Shown here piece after piece: positions 1 through 7,424 of a stretch of DNA of 14,549 nt; the first letter of the stretch is position 1, and every line of letters starts with the position of its first letter. Position numbers and translations under genes: made by a program. Below the pieces are notes generated by a model. It made no database searches. It had not been told where the DNA came from and was given only the letters and a program-made list of their open reading frames with translations. Source of the DNA: an uncultured Bacilli bacterium (GTDB lineage Bacteria > Bacillota_I > Bacilli_A > RF39 > UBA660); assembly GCA_944359735.1 (NCBI GenBank), contig CALVTA010000025.1, positions 1-14,549 of the forward strand, in the 5' to 3' direction.

Positions 1-1
1 A

Positions 2-805
2 CTATCAGGAATATGGGTAGGAAAGTTTGAGACAAGTAGTAGTAATCCAAATGCAAGTGATGGAGGAGGAAATACGACTACATTAGATGCAATGATAAAA
101 CCAAATGTAACAAGTTGGAGAGATATAAGTATAAGTAATGCCTTTAATGTATCATTAAAGATGAATGATGAAGGGAATAGATATGGTTTTAGTAGTAATA
201 TAGATACTCATGTGATGAAGAATGATGAGTGGGCAGTAGTTAGTTACTTAAGTCAAAGTAAATATGGAAAGTTAGGGAATAAAGACTATACTGGAAACAA
301 TAAAGAAGTATATCAAAATAAATCTAATAGTTATATAACGGGCTGTAGTTATGGAAGTCCATCAAATGGGAATACAGATTATGGATGTAAATATACATAT
401 GAAGAAGAAATAAATGGGACAGGAGCTAGTACAACAGGAACAGTCTATGGAATATATGATATGAGTGGAGGAGCCTGGGAATATGTCATGGGGAACTATA
501 ATGATGTAATAGGAAATAGTGGGTTTGTGAGTATGCCAGAAGAAAAATACTATAATAAATATACTAGTGATGATCTATTAACAGCCTGTAATGGAAGTGA
601 ATGCTTATCACATGGTTTAAGTGAGACAACAAGATGGTATAATGATCAACAAACTATGGTAAATGATACATACCCATGGATGTTGTGCGGAGGTTACTAT
701 GACAGTAGTACTTTTGCGGGTGTGTTCAACTTCAATCACTCGTATGTTATGGGTGGTCGTAGCAGCAAGGAATCATTCCGTCTTGTAATGAGTGTGAATA
801 GTTAG
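2..805 (+). CDS. FGE-sulfatase/C-type-lectin-like fold surface protein, 5' end outside window; candidate DGR target
   Basis: The reading frame is open from the first bases of the window, so the start lies upstream and about 267 C-terminal residues are visible. The stretch YGIYDMSGGAWEYVMGN matches the family signature YGLYDMxGNVWEW of the formylglycine-generating-enzyme (SUMF1/FGE-sulfatase) fold. The end, GG-(x)n-SFRLVMS, matches the closing GGxW...GFRLV strand of the same fold. An upstream GIWVGKFE motif is also typical of secreted members in gut Bacillota. Five Cys are visible, in two close pairs plus one before the final GG, but I see no evidence for the catalytic formylglycine-forming Cys pair, so a binding or display role is more likely than sulfatase activation. 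The last ~40 codons use TTC, AAC, GCG, TCG, CGT, AGC and CTT, whereas the rest favours TTT, AAT, AGT and AGA. Because the N-terminus is missing, a signal peptide or pilin-like leader cannot be judged. Confidence 0.8.
   Translation, partial: LSGIWVGKFETSSSNPNASDGGGNTTTLDAMIKPNVTSWRDISISNAFNVSLKMNDEGNRYGFSSNIDTHVMKNDEWAVVSYLSQSKYGKLGNKDYTGNNKEVYQNKSNSYITGCSYGSPSNGNTDYGCKYTYEEEINGTGASTTGTVYGIYDMSGGAWEYVMGNYNDVIGNSGFVSMPEEKYYNKYTSDDLLTACNGSECLSHGLSETTRWYNDQQTMVNDTYPWMLCGGYYDSSTFAGVFNFNHSYVMGGRSSKESFRLVMSVNS
677..796 (+). other. candidate DGR variable region (VR) at the 3' end of the FGE-fold gene
   Basis: By hand count bases 681-780 are about 46% G+C, against about 32% for bases 481-600 of the same gene, and the codon choice changes with them. 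The segment encodes the last strands of the FGE/C-type-lectin fold, from PWMLCGG to SFRLV, which is where known DGR targets carry their variable residues. Several codons (TAC TAT GAC after the GG, and AAT CAC TCG TAT) are one or two adenine-position changes from AAC/AAT, as expected from adenine mutagenesis of a template repeat. That origin is inferred: no template copy, Avd or reverse transcriptase gene is in the window. Confidence 0.5.
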
Positions 806-978
806 GTTTTTGTAAAAATGAGTTTATTAATTTATATTTTGGTTATGGTTTATCTTGATTAAATCAAATATATTCTATGTCAAAGAAATTGTTTTATAAT
901 TTTACTGATTATATGTATAATAATATTACAATTGATTTTTTAATATTATAGGTCTTTAAGTTATAATATTAAAAATAA

Positions 979-1003
979 TGGCCTTTTTTAGGCTAGTTTT
1001 TTT
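979..1003 (+). terminator. intrinsic terminator between the FGE-fold gene and fhs
   Basis: TGGCC (979-983) pairs with GGCTA (991-995) across a T-rich loop, followed by a seven-T run at 997-1003. An A-run at 971-975 can extend the pairing with the T-run. The stem is short, so strength is uncertain. The 170 bases between the upstream stop codon and this hairpin are AT-rich, with no gene or RNA that I can support. Confidence 0.5.
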
Positions 1004-1016
1004 CTTTTGTTTAGCA

Positions 1017-1022
1017 TATAAT
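1017..1022 (+). promoter_or_regulatory. probable -10 box of the fhs promoter
   Basis: A perfect TATAAT lies 25 bases before the fhs start and just after the upstream terminator. No good -35 hexamer sits 16-18 bases upstream. Transcription from here would give a short leader beginning near the ribosome binding site. In such AT-rich DNA the match alone is weak evidence. Confidence 0.35.
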
Positions 1023-1046
1023 AGAGTTAGCTTGGAGGTGTTATTA

Positions 1047-2642
1047 ATGAGTGATATAGAAATTGCAAATAATACGAAACTTCAAAATATTACTGATATT
1101 GCTAAAAAATTATTTTTATTAGATGAAGATATAGATCTTTATGGTAACTATAAAGCTAAGATTATTAAAGATAAAGGAGAAAAAAATGGTAAAGTTATTT
1201 TGGTAACTGCTATTAATCCTACTCCGTATGGTGAAGGTAAGACTACAGTTAGTATTGGGCTTGGAGATGCTTTTAATAAACTTAATAAGAGTGTCTGTCT
1301 TGCTTTAAGAGAGCCATCTTTAGGTCCTGTTTTTGGTATTAAGGGTGGAGCGACAGGTGGTGGTTATAGTCAGGTTGCTCCTATGGTTGATATTAATTTA
1401 CATTTTACTGGTGATTTTCATGCAATAAGTGCAGCTAATAATTTAATAAGTGCTGCTATTTTTAATCATATTGAGCATGGTAATCTTTTAGATTTTAAAA
1501 CTGTTACGTTTAATAGATGTTTAGATGTTAATGATAGATCTTTAAGGAATATTAAATTAGAATGTAACAATAATGAATATGTTGATCATTTTAATATTAC
1601 AGCAGCAAGTGAAATTATGGCTTTATTTTGTCTTGCTACTGATTATAATGATTTGAAAAGACGACTTTCTAAAATAATAGTTGGTTTTAATAGTTTGAAT
1701 AAGCCTATTTTTGTTAGTGATTTAAATTTAGAAGGTGCTTTAACTGTTCTTTTGAAAGATGCATTTAAACCTAATTTAGTACAAACTTTAGAAGGTACTC
1801 CTGCTATTATTCATGGTGGCCCTTTTGCTAATATTGCTCATGGTTGTAGTAGTATTACATCTATTAAATTAGCTAAAAGCCTTAGTGATTATGTGATTAC
1901 AGAGGCTGGCTTTGGAAGTGATTTAGGTGCAGAAAAATTTCTTGATATAGTCTGTCCTTCTGCAGGTATTATTCCTTCTGTTATAGTTTTGGTTGTAACT
2001 GTTAGAGCTTTAAAATATAATGGAAATGGTTCTTTGAAAAAAGGAATCTGTAATATAGATGCTCATTTAAATCATTTAAAACATTATAATGTTCCTATTA
2101 CTATTTGTATTAATAAGTTTAATGATGATAGTGATGAAGATATTAATTATATAAAGAATTATGTTAGTGATTTAGGGTATTCTAGTGAAATTAGTGATGC
2201 TTATTCTAATGGTGGTGATGGAGCTGTTAGTTTGGCTAATAGGGTTATGAAGCTTTGTGAAAATAGAAGTGAATTTATGCCTCTAGTTGATTCTAGTATG
2301 AATTTGGAAGATAAGATGAAGAAATTGGGTGAAGTTATTTATCAAGCCTCTGAAATTAAATATAGTGAAGAGGCTAAGAATAAGTTGAAATTAATAAATG
2401 ATCTTAATCTTTCTTATCTTCCTGTTTGCGTAGCTAAGACACAATATTCTATTTCTGATGATGCTAAAAAAATAGGATTTCCTAAAGATAATAGTCTTTA
2501 TGTTAGAGATTTAATTATTAATAATGGAGCAGAGTTTATTACAGTTTTACTTGGAAAAATTTTTACAATGCCGGGTCTTCCTAAAAATCCTAATTATGAA
2601 AATGTTGATTTTGTTGATGGTAAGGTAATAGGTATATTTTAA
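1047..2642 (+). CDS. fhs: formate-tetrahydrofolate ligase
   Basis: This enzyme joins formate to tetrahydrofolate using ATP, giving 10-formyl-THF for purine and formyl-Met synthesis. It is a cytosolic protein of the FTHFS P-loop family. Seen in the sequence: nucleotide loop TPYGEGKTT at residues 59-67, then REPSLGPVFGIKGGATGGG, the VDINLHFTGDFHAI segment, TLEGTPAIIHGGPFANIAHG, VITEAGFGSDLGAEKF and the usual C-terminal MPGLPKNPNYENV. The ATG at 1047 is chosen because GGAGGTG (1034-1040) sits 6 bases before it. An earlier in-frame start at 978 would run translation through the terminator hairpin and lacks a ribosome site. At 531 residues it is somewhat shorter than the usual ~555, with a reduced loop after the conserved ALK segment, but all core motifs are present. 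It is followed 25 bases later by the CorA-family gene with no obvious terminator between, so the two may be co-transcribed. Confidence 0.96.
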   Translation: MSDIEIANNTKLQNITDIAKKLFLLDEDIDLYGNYKAKIIKDKGEKNGKVILVTAINPTPYGEGKTTVSIGLGDAFNKLNKSVCLALREPSLGPVFGIKGGATGGGYSQVAPMVDINLHFTGDFHAISAANNLISAAIFNHIEHGNLLDFKTVTFNRCLDVNDRSLRNIKLECNNNEYVDHFNITAASEIMALFCLATDYNDLKRRLSKIIVGFNSLNKPIFVSDLNLEGALTVLLKDAFKPNLVQTLEGTPAIIHGGPFANIAHGCSSITSIKLAKSLSDYVITEAGFGSDLGAEKFLDIVCPSAGIIPSVIVLVVTVRALKYNGNGSLKKGICNIDAHLNHLKHYNVPITICINKFNDDSDEDINYIKNYVSDLGYSSEISDAYSNGGDGAVSLANRVMKLCENRSEFMPLVDSSMNLEDKMKKLGEVIYQASEIKYSEEAKNKLKLINDLNLSYLPVCVAKTQYSISDDAKKIGFPKDNSLYVRDLIINNGAEFITVLLGKIFTMPGLPKNPNYENVDFVDGKVIGIF

Positions 2643-2667
2643 TTATGATAGAAAAGAGGTGCTATGT

Positions 2668-3612
2668 GTGTTAAAAATATATAATACAGATATTTCTAAT
2701 AATGAATTTAGTAAAATAGCTAATTATGAAATTGGTAGTTGGATTAATTTGGTGAATCCTACAGAAAGTGAGATAGATGAAGTTTCTAATTCTTTAGGAA
2801 TTAAAAAAAGTTTTATTATGAGTATTATTGATGATGATGAAAAACCTCGTATTGACGAGGAAGAAGGATGTAAGATGTTACTTTTAGATGTTCCTGTTTA
2901 TGAAAATAAAAATGGAATGAAAGCTATCACTACATTGCCTTTAGGTATCATTGTGGTTAGAAATGATTATATAGTGACAGTGTCTTTACAAAAGTATAGT
3001 ATTATAGATGATTTTACTAAGGGGAGAGTTAAAGAATTTTATACTTATAAGAAGAGTAGATTTATTATTCAAGTGATTTATAGACTTGCTCTTTTATATT
3101 TGAAAATGTTAAGAGAAATAGATAGTAAAATAGAGTTAGCAGAATCTAAAATTTTGAATGCTACTAAGAATGAAGAATTACTTAATTTACTAGGCATTGA
3201 AAATAGTTTGACATATATTATTACAGCATTAAAATCTAATGGAGTTGTTCTTGATAAGATATTAAAAGGGAATGTTATAGAATTGTATGAAGAAGATGAA
3301 GAACTATTGGAGGATGCAATTATTGAAAATAACCAAGCTATTGAAATGGCTGATTTATATAGAGGAATCTTAAGTAGTACTACTGATACAGTTGCTACTA
3401 TTATATCCAATAATTTAAATACAATTATGAAGTTTTTAGCTGGCATTACTATAGTATTTTCGATTCCTACTATGGTAGCATCTTTTATGGGTATGAATGT
3501 TACTTTTGGAAAGTTTGCTGATAACCCATATGCTTTTGTTTTATTACTTTTATTATCACTTTTACTTTCTTTAGTAGTAGCTCTTATACTAAAAAAGAAA
3601 AATATGCTATAA
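2668..3612 (+). CDS. corA: CorA-family magnesium/divalent cation transporter
   Basis: This is a predicted homo-pentameric inner-membrane channel for Mg2+ and possibly Co2+ or Ni2+. The protein has an acidic alpha/beta cytoplasmic domain, a long helical region (about residues 125-240, rich in Glu and Lys, forming the stalk helix), then two C-terminal membrane segments. The diagnostic GMN selectivity motif is at residues 275-277, at the end of the first membrane helix (IMKFLAGITIVFSIPTMVASF). The second helix, rich in Leu, ends in a basic LKKKN tail that should stay cytosolic. I chose the GTG at 2668 because AGAGGTG (2655-2661) is 6 bases before it. An in-frame GTG at 2659 overlaps that ribosome site and is unlikely to be used. 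At 314 residues it is normal for the family. The periplasmic loop after GMN (VTFGKFADNP) lacks the usual acidic pair, so ion preference cannot be stated. It ends at a hairpin shared with the convergent minus-strand gene. Confidence 0.93.
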   Translation: MLKIYNTDISNNEFSKIANYEIGSWINLVNPTESEIDEVSNSLGIKKSFIMSIIDDDEKPRIDEEEGCKMLLLDVPVYENKNGMKAITTLPLGIIVVRNDYIVTVSLQKYSIIDDFTKGRVKEFYTYKKSRFIIQVIYRLALLYLKMLREIDSKIELAESKILNATKNEELLNLLGIENSLTYIITALKSNGVVLDKILKGNVIELYEEDEELLEDAIIENNQAIEMADLYRGILSSTTDTVATIISNNLNTIMKFLAGITIVFSIPTMVASFMGMNVTFGKFADNPYAFVLLLLLSLLLSLVVALILKKKNML

Positions 3613-3640
3613 AAAAATAAACTTCTTTAAAAGAAGTTTA
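3611..3640. terminator. bidirectional terminator between convergent genes
   Basis: TAAACTTCTT (3618-3627) and AAGAAGTTTA (3631-3640) form a perfect 10-bp stem with a 3-base loop. The A-run at 3611-3617 gives a seven-T tract on the minus strand, so the hairpin is strongest for the leftward Ig-like gene, whose stop codon lies in the stem. On the plus strand the tail (ATTTATTTG) is a weaker T-tract serving corA. Confidence 0.8.
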
Positions 3641-4351
3641 ATTTATTTGTGTTTGATTTTCTGTAGGTGGAGTTATAATTGTATTATCTGGTTCTTGTTG
3701 ATTTTGATCAGGTGTTTCATTAATACTAGTTGATAGAGTAGGTTGGGTTTCTGTTATAGTGATTGTTCCTGTATAGATACTGTTGTTATATTTAATAGTA
3801 TATTGATAACTACCAGCTTTATTGACATTGACATTACTTAAGTCTAAAAACATAGTACTTTTTATTTCATCAGTTAAAGGTTCTATTACATAGTTACTTA
3901 TATCTGTTGATAAAGCAGTTCCTATATTAATGTTTACTGATTTTAAGGTTATACTCTGTAAAGTATTTGGGTTTGTTTCTTTGGCTTTAACAATTATAAT
4001 ACCGTTATATTTTTTCTTCTTATAAGTTATTGTATAATTATAAGTACCAGGTTCTGTAACATTTACAGTACTAGTGTCTAACTTTAGTCTTGCAAGTACT
4101 TCATCATTAACAGCACTGTCTAAATAGTCAATTATTTTAACACTTAATGGGGTGTTAACTTCAATAGTAAAATTTTTTAATTTTATGTCAACCTCTTTTT
4201 CTTTACTTATTTGTTTTTGTTCTACAACAACAAGAACTTTTTCTTCAATATTACTTTCTTGTAATGAAGAGTACATAATTCCTGATGTTATACAAAGAAC
4301 ACCAAGTAAAGTAAGGGCAGAAATTATAATAATTCTGATGTGTTTATTCAT
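3638..4351 (-). CDS. membrane-anchored extracellular protein with two Ig-like repeats
   Basis: I do not recognise a named family. The 237-residue product starts with a short basic stretch and a hydrophobic helix (about residues 4-28), best read as an uncleaved signal anchor. Two homologous 63-residue modules follow, at residues 61-123 and 139-201. Both have the pattern N-T/A-LS...DY...DE...LD-S-VNV...G-Y-YTI-Y...Y-G-I and look like small beta-sandwich (bacterial Ig-like) domains. The tail from about 202 to 237 is rich in Thr, Pro, Gln, Asn and Glu and is probably disordered. The ATG at 4351 is preferred because AAAGGA (4365-4360 on the minus strand) is 8 bases upstream. The ATG at 4360 overlaps this ribosome site. 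It has its own promoter (4378-4406) and ends inside the bidirectional terminator, so it is likely a single-gene transcript. A role in surface binding or adhesion is only an inference from the architecture. Confidence 0.82.
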   Translation of the reverse strand: MNKHIRIIIISALTLLGVLCITSGIMYSSLQESNIEEKVLVVVEQKQISKEKEVDIKLKNFTIEVNTPLSVKIIDYLDSAVNDEVLARLKLDTSTVNVTEPGTYNYTITYKKKKYNGIIIVKAKETNPNTLQSITLKSVNINIGTALSTDISNYVIEPLTDEIKSTMFLDLSNVNVNKAGSYQYTIKYNNSIYTGTITITETQPTLSTSINETPDQNQQEPDNTIITPPTENQTQIN

Positions 4352-4377
4352 AAATATCATCCTTTACTCTTATTAAC

Positions 4378-4406
4378 ATTATAATCTATAATATGTCTAG
4401 TTACAA
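4378..4406 (-). promoter_or_regulatory. sigma-A-type promoter for the Ig-like membrane protein gene
   Basis: Read on the minus strand, TTGTAA (4406-4401) and a perfect TATAAT (4383-4378) are separated by exactly 17 bases. Transcription would start around 4371, about 20 bases before the chosen ATG at 4351. This is the best-spaced promoter in the window. Confidence 0.6.
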
Positions 4407-4437
4407 GAAAAAATAGTGATTACTTTACATATAATTG

Positions 4438-5058
4438 TTATTTATGTTTACTTTTATAATTTTGATACAATTCATTGGCTTTATCTTTTATATTATCTTT
4501 TATATTATCTTTTTTATTTTTAATAGCATTATAGTTTTCTTCACCAATTAGATCTTTAATTTTATTTAAAGCTTTAAAATAAAGACTGGCAGCAACGCCT
4601 TTTGTTTTTTCCCAATCATCTTTATATTCAGGATATATTTTCGTAATAGATGCATCTATGTTATTAAGATTTTCAATAACTTTTTGTTGAGCTTCTGGAT
4701 TAAGTTCACTCCATTTAGTATCTTTATATTCTTTATCGTAGAAAATCATATCAATGGCATCTATAAAATATTCACTCCAAACTTTGTCTGCTAGTTCAAA
4801 GTTTTCAGTATAGATTAAATTATTAATTTCTTTTTTTTCGCTTTCAAAATTATCAAAAGTTTCTTCTTTATTTTCTGTTTGTTCTGTTTCGTTGGTATTA
4901 GTATGTTTATTATTATTCTCTGTTGTAGTTGTAATTTCATAAGTTGTTTCAATATTGTTTTCTTTACTTGAGCATCCTGTTGTTAATAGAATAAATGATG
5001 TTATTCCAGCAGCTGCTAAAAGTTTATAGAAATTTTTGTTTAATTTAAGATTGTTCAT
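4438..5058 (-). CDS. lipoprotein of unknown function
   Basis: The N-terminus has a positive region, a hydrophobic core and the lipobox LTTGC with the lipid-bearing Cys at residue 29, so the protein should be processed by signal peptidase II and held on the outer face of the membrane. Residues 30-70 form a Thr/Asn/Glu-rich spacer. The rest (about 75-206) is a charged, mostly helical domain (ADKVWSEYFIDAIDMIFYD ... KWSELNPEAQQKV ... KDLIGEENYNAIKNKKDN) that I cannot assign to a family. It closes with DNIK DNIK DKAN, encoded by a 12-base tandem repeat. The ATG at 5058 is chosen because AGGAG lies about 7 bases upstream. A start at 5073 would swallow that site. It overlaps the upstream radical SAM gene by 14 bases, which suggests co-transcription and coupled translation, but a functional link is not implied. 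Confidence 0.85.
   Translation of the reverse strand: MNNLKLNKNFYKLLAAAGITSFILLTTGCSSKENNIETTYEITTTTENNNKHTNTNETEQTENKEETFDNFESEKKEINNLIYTENFELADKVWSEYFIDAIDMIFYDKEYKDTKWSELNPEAQQKVIENLNNIDASITKIYPEYKDDWEKTKGVAASLYFKALNKIKDLIGEENYNAIKNKKDNIKDNIKDKANELYQNYKSKHK
4481..4514. repeat. 12-base in-frame tandem repeat within the lipoprotein gene
   Basis: The unit TTATCTTTTATA occurs twice in full (4481-4492 and 4493-4504), then once more with a changed end. Because the unit is 12 bases, gain or loss would change the protein by four residues (DNIK) without shifting the frame. Confidence 0.75.
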
Positions 5059-6022
5059 AAGCTTTCTCCTCATATAATATATTTTCTTCTACTTTATCTC
5101 CTTGATAGATATTATTTATACTCATAAGTTTGTCTATTTCATTTAAAATTGCAATTTTTTTTGTGAGCCAAGTTGGCTCAATAATACTGTTAGGGTTTGG
5201 GTCTTCTGTTAATCTATGTATAGTAATTTCAGGTCTTAAATATTCTAGTTGTTCTATAACAATGTTAATATATTCATCTTTAGTTAAAATGTGAAACTTG
5301 TTTTTTTGATAATACTTTTCTAATGGAGTATCTTTTAAAATGGCTAACATATGTATTTTTACTCCATTTATATCTAATTTATTTAAATATTTGATAGTTT
5401 CTAACATCATTTCTTTTGTTTCATAAGGTAATCCATTAATGATGTGAACGACGACATTAATATTTCTTTGTCTTAGTTTTTTTACCATGGAAGTGAAATC
5501 TTCTAGATTAGAACAACGATTTATTAACTTTACTGTATTTTTGTGAATTGTTTGAAGTCCTAGTTCAACAGTTAGAAAGGTTCTTTTATTGATGTCTTCT
5601 AAATAGTTTAAACATTCATCTGTAATACTGTCACTTCTTGTTGCTATAGATATTCCTATACAATCATTTCTTTTTATGAATGGTTCAAAACAAGTTTTTA
5701 ATTTTTCTATTGGGGCATAAGTGTTAGTATGAGCTTGGAAATAAGCGATGAATTTAGCAGTGGGCCATTTTTTTTGCATTGTAATTTTTCCTTTTTCAAA
5801 TTGTTCATGCAAACTTTCTTTAGGATCTCCTGCATAATCTCCACTTCCTAATTTGGAACAATAAATACATCCTCCATAGCCAACTTTGCCATCAATATTT
5901 GGGCAAGTGAAATTTGCATTTAGACTGACTTTGCATACTTTAGCATTGAATTTTCTTTTATAATAGTAAGTTAGAGTATGATACCTTTTGTTATCATTAC
6001 TGTAGATAAAATTATTTTTCAT
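5045..6022 (-). CDS. ytqA: TIGR01212-family radical SAM protein (YtqA/YhcC type)
   Basis: The protein carries a radical SAM [4Fe-4S] motif at C40, C52 and C55 (CPNIDGKVGYGGCIYCS), followed by GSGDYAG, which is characteristic of this family. Further family features are IAYFQAHTNTYAP, the GISIATRSDSI strand, VELGLQT and a HIINGLPYET strand. It should bind S-adenosylmethionine and an iron-sulfur cluster in the cytosol. The family is widespread and related to Elp3-like enzymes, but its exact reaction is not settled to my knowledge. The ATG at 6022 has GGGAG just upstream. A TTG four codons earlier overlaps that site and is rejected. The product is 325 residues, in the usual range. It is the first gene of a leftward unit with the lipoprotein gene and shares its upstream region with the divergent D,D-carboxypeptidase gene. 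Confidence 0.93.
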   Translation of the reverse strand: MKNNFIYSNDNKRYHTLTYYYKRKFNAKVCKVSLNANFTCPNIDGKVGYGGCIYCSKLGSGDYAGDPKESLHEQFEKGKITMQKKWPTAKFIAYFQAHTNTYAPIEKLKTCFEPFIKRNDCIGISIATRSDSITDECLNYLEDINKRTFLTVELGLQTIHKNTVKLINRCSNLEDFTSMVKKLRQRNINVVVHIINGLPYETKEMMLETIKYLNKLDINGVKIHMLAILKDTPLEKYYQKNKFHILTKDEYINIVIEQLEYLRPEITIHRLTEDPNPNSIIEPTWLTKKIAILNEIDKLMSINNIYQGDKVEENILYEEKAYEQS

Positions 6023-6097
6023 ATTAACTCCCAAACTTTGTAATTTTTATAATCTTAATGGTGTAAAATTGATACTTTTTAATGATTTATCAAATAT

Positions 6098-6128
6098 AGT
6101 ATACCACAATTTTAAATTGTGGTATAAT
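6098..6128. promoter_or_regulatory. palindrome with back-to-back extended -10 promoters
   Basis: TATACCACAATTT (6100-6112) and AAATTGTGGTATA (6114-6126) form a perfect 13-bp inverted repeat about one central base. The right arm makes TGG-TATAAT (6120-6128) facing the carboxypeptidase gene. The left arm makes TGG-TATACT (6106-6098, minus strand) facing the radical SAM gene. Neither has a recognisable -35, as fits extended -10 promoters. The symmetry also fits an operator for a dimeric regulator. Leaders would be about 90 and 70 bases. It is not a terminator of either neighbour, since both are transcribed away from it. Confidence 0.5.
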
Positions 6129-6223
6129 TTTTGTAAGATTGAATAGGCTAATTTACTTAAAATGTTTTGTATAGATAGACTATATTAGTTTATTCTTAAT
6201 TAATGATGTAGGTGGTGGTATTA

Positions 6224-7351
6224 ATGAAAAAAAAGAAGTTAAAACTTAGAAAGGGAGCACAGAAAAAACTTATAATTTTGGGGGCTATTATTTTAGTAAT
6301 TGTACTTATTTTGGGTTTTTACTTTACTAGAATTAATGAGCTTCATAGTTTGGGATATAGTAAAGAAGCGGCTAAAAATATTATTTTTAAATTTAAGTAT
6401 TCTTATGTTAGAGATATTGGGGAAAATAAGACATTAAATGCAGCTTTTGAAAGCAATAATTATGAGGAAAAAAATCTTGATAGTTATGTTAAAATTAATT
6501 ATCAAAATCAGAAACACTTAATTAGTAATATTAATAAGTTATTAAAAAAAGGTTATAGTGTAGATGAGGTTTCTTTGATTATTGATAAAGGTGATGATGA
6601 ATCAGTTACTTTATTTGCTAAAAGAGATAAAGTTAAATATATAGAAGAGTTTTTATCTGTTGATTATGCTAAACTTGCTAATTATGATAGATATGTTGCT
6701 TATAAAGAAAAGGAAAATGATGATGCAGAGACTACTGTTTTATATGTAAATATGGATTTTGATAAAGAAGATTATGTTGATCCTTTAGTTATAGATGAGT
6801 TTGATGATTATGTGTTAGTTAATAAACATAGACAACTTAGTAGTCTTTATGTTCCTGATGATTTAGTTACTATAGATGCTGATTATGTGAAGGCTGATGG
6901 AGATATAGAGATAGAAAGAAATGTAGCCCAAGCTTTCTATAAAATGGCAGAAGCAGCTAGTGAAGATGGAATGGAATTGATGGTGAGTTCAGGTTATAGA
7001 AGTTATAAAGATCAGGAAGAAGTTACTAATACTTATTTAGAACTTTATGGACAAAATTATGTCGATAATTATGTAGCTAAACCTGGTTTTTCTGAACATC
7101 AAACAGCAATGAGTTTAGATATAGCAAGTAAATCTGTTGATACTTTTGTTAATAGTGATGAGTATAGTTGGATGATGGATAATGCTTATAAATATGGATT
7201 TATTTTAAGATATCCTAAGAGTAAAGAAGATATTACTGGATATAAATGTGAAGCTTGGCATTATAGATATGTGGGTAAGAAAATTGCTAAATATATAAAA
7301 GAGCATAATATCACTTATGATGAGTATTATGTAATGTTTTTAGATGATTAA
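6224..7351 (+). CDS. membrane-anchored D-alanyl-D-alanine carboxypeptidase, M15B (VanY) family
   Basis: The enzyme is predicted to trim the terminal D-Ala from peptidoglycan stem peptides outside the cell. A basic N-terminus and one hydrophobic segment (about residues 17-37) give a type II anchor. A helical region with two GYS-containing segments (LHSLGYSKEAAKN and LKKGYSVDEVSLI) follows, perhaps a small wall-binding or spacer module. The catalytic domain fills about residues 200-375. It shows SSGYRS, the zinc motif SEHQTAMSLD with H292 and D299, and EAWH with the probable catalytic E343 and zinc ligand H346. The usual Gly after SEHQT is Ala-Met here, but the metal ligands are intact. The ATG at 6224 follows TAGGTGG by 8 bases. 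A GTG at 6212 lies inside that site. Length is 375 residues. No terminator separates it from the pseudogene downstream. Without a VanX/VanA context this is ordinary wall remodelling, not a resistance cluster. Confidence 0.92.
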   Translation: MKKKKLKLRKGAQKKLIILGAIILVIVLILGFYFTRINELHSLGYSKEAAKNIIFKFKYSYVRDIGENKTLNAAFESNNYEEKNLDSYVKINYQNQKHLISNINKLLKKGYSVDEVSLIIDKGDDESVTLFAKRDKVKYIEEFLSVDYAKLANYDRYVAYKEKENDDAETTVLYVNMDFDKEDYVDPLVIDEFDDYVLVNKHRQLSSLYVPDDLVTIDADYVKADGDIEIERNVAQAFYKMAEAASEDGMELMVSSGYRSYKDQEEVTNTYLELYGQNYVDNYVAKPGFSEHQTAMSLDIASKSVDTFVNSDEYSWMMDNAYKYGFILRYPKSKEDITGYKCEAWHYRYVGKKIAKYIKEHNITYDEYYVMFLDD

Positions 7352-7424
7352 TAGTTGTTATAAATAGCAAATTATGTTAGTATAAAATTATGTAAGATAG
7401 AATGTTGTGAGGAGGAAAATGGAA

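Noticed and set aside
855..867. Small palindrome TTGATT-A-AATCAA
   Set aside because: Six-base AT-rich arms are expected by chance in such DNA, and no promoter or gene start depends on it.
978..1046. Upstream extension of fhs starting at 978
   Set aside because: The extra 23 codons read through the terminator hairpin and T-run and have no ribosome site, while GGAGGTG is well placed for the ATG at 1047.
806..1046. DGR template repeat, Avd gene or folate riboswitch between the first gene and fhs
   Set aside because: No copy of the 677-796 segment, no open frame and no conserved riboswitch core could be seen. The region is AT-rich with only a terminator and a -10-like box.
3078..3446. Minus-strand open frame inside corA
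   Set aside because: Fully inside a recognised gene, with Ser/Ile-rich translation typical of an antisense shadow and no family motif.
4152..4376. Plus-strand open frame opposite the Ig-like protein gene
   Set aside because: It is the antisense of the signal anchor and first repeat, with no ribosome site, and it crosses the minus-strand start region.
6224..7351. VanY-type gene as evidence of a glycopeptide-resistance cluster
   Set aside because: No vanA, vanH, vanX or two-component regulator genes are present. M15B carboxypeptidases are common wall-remodelling enzymes.
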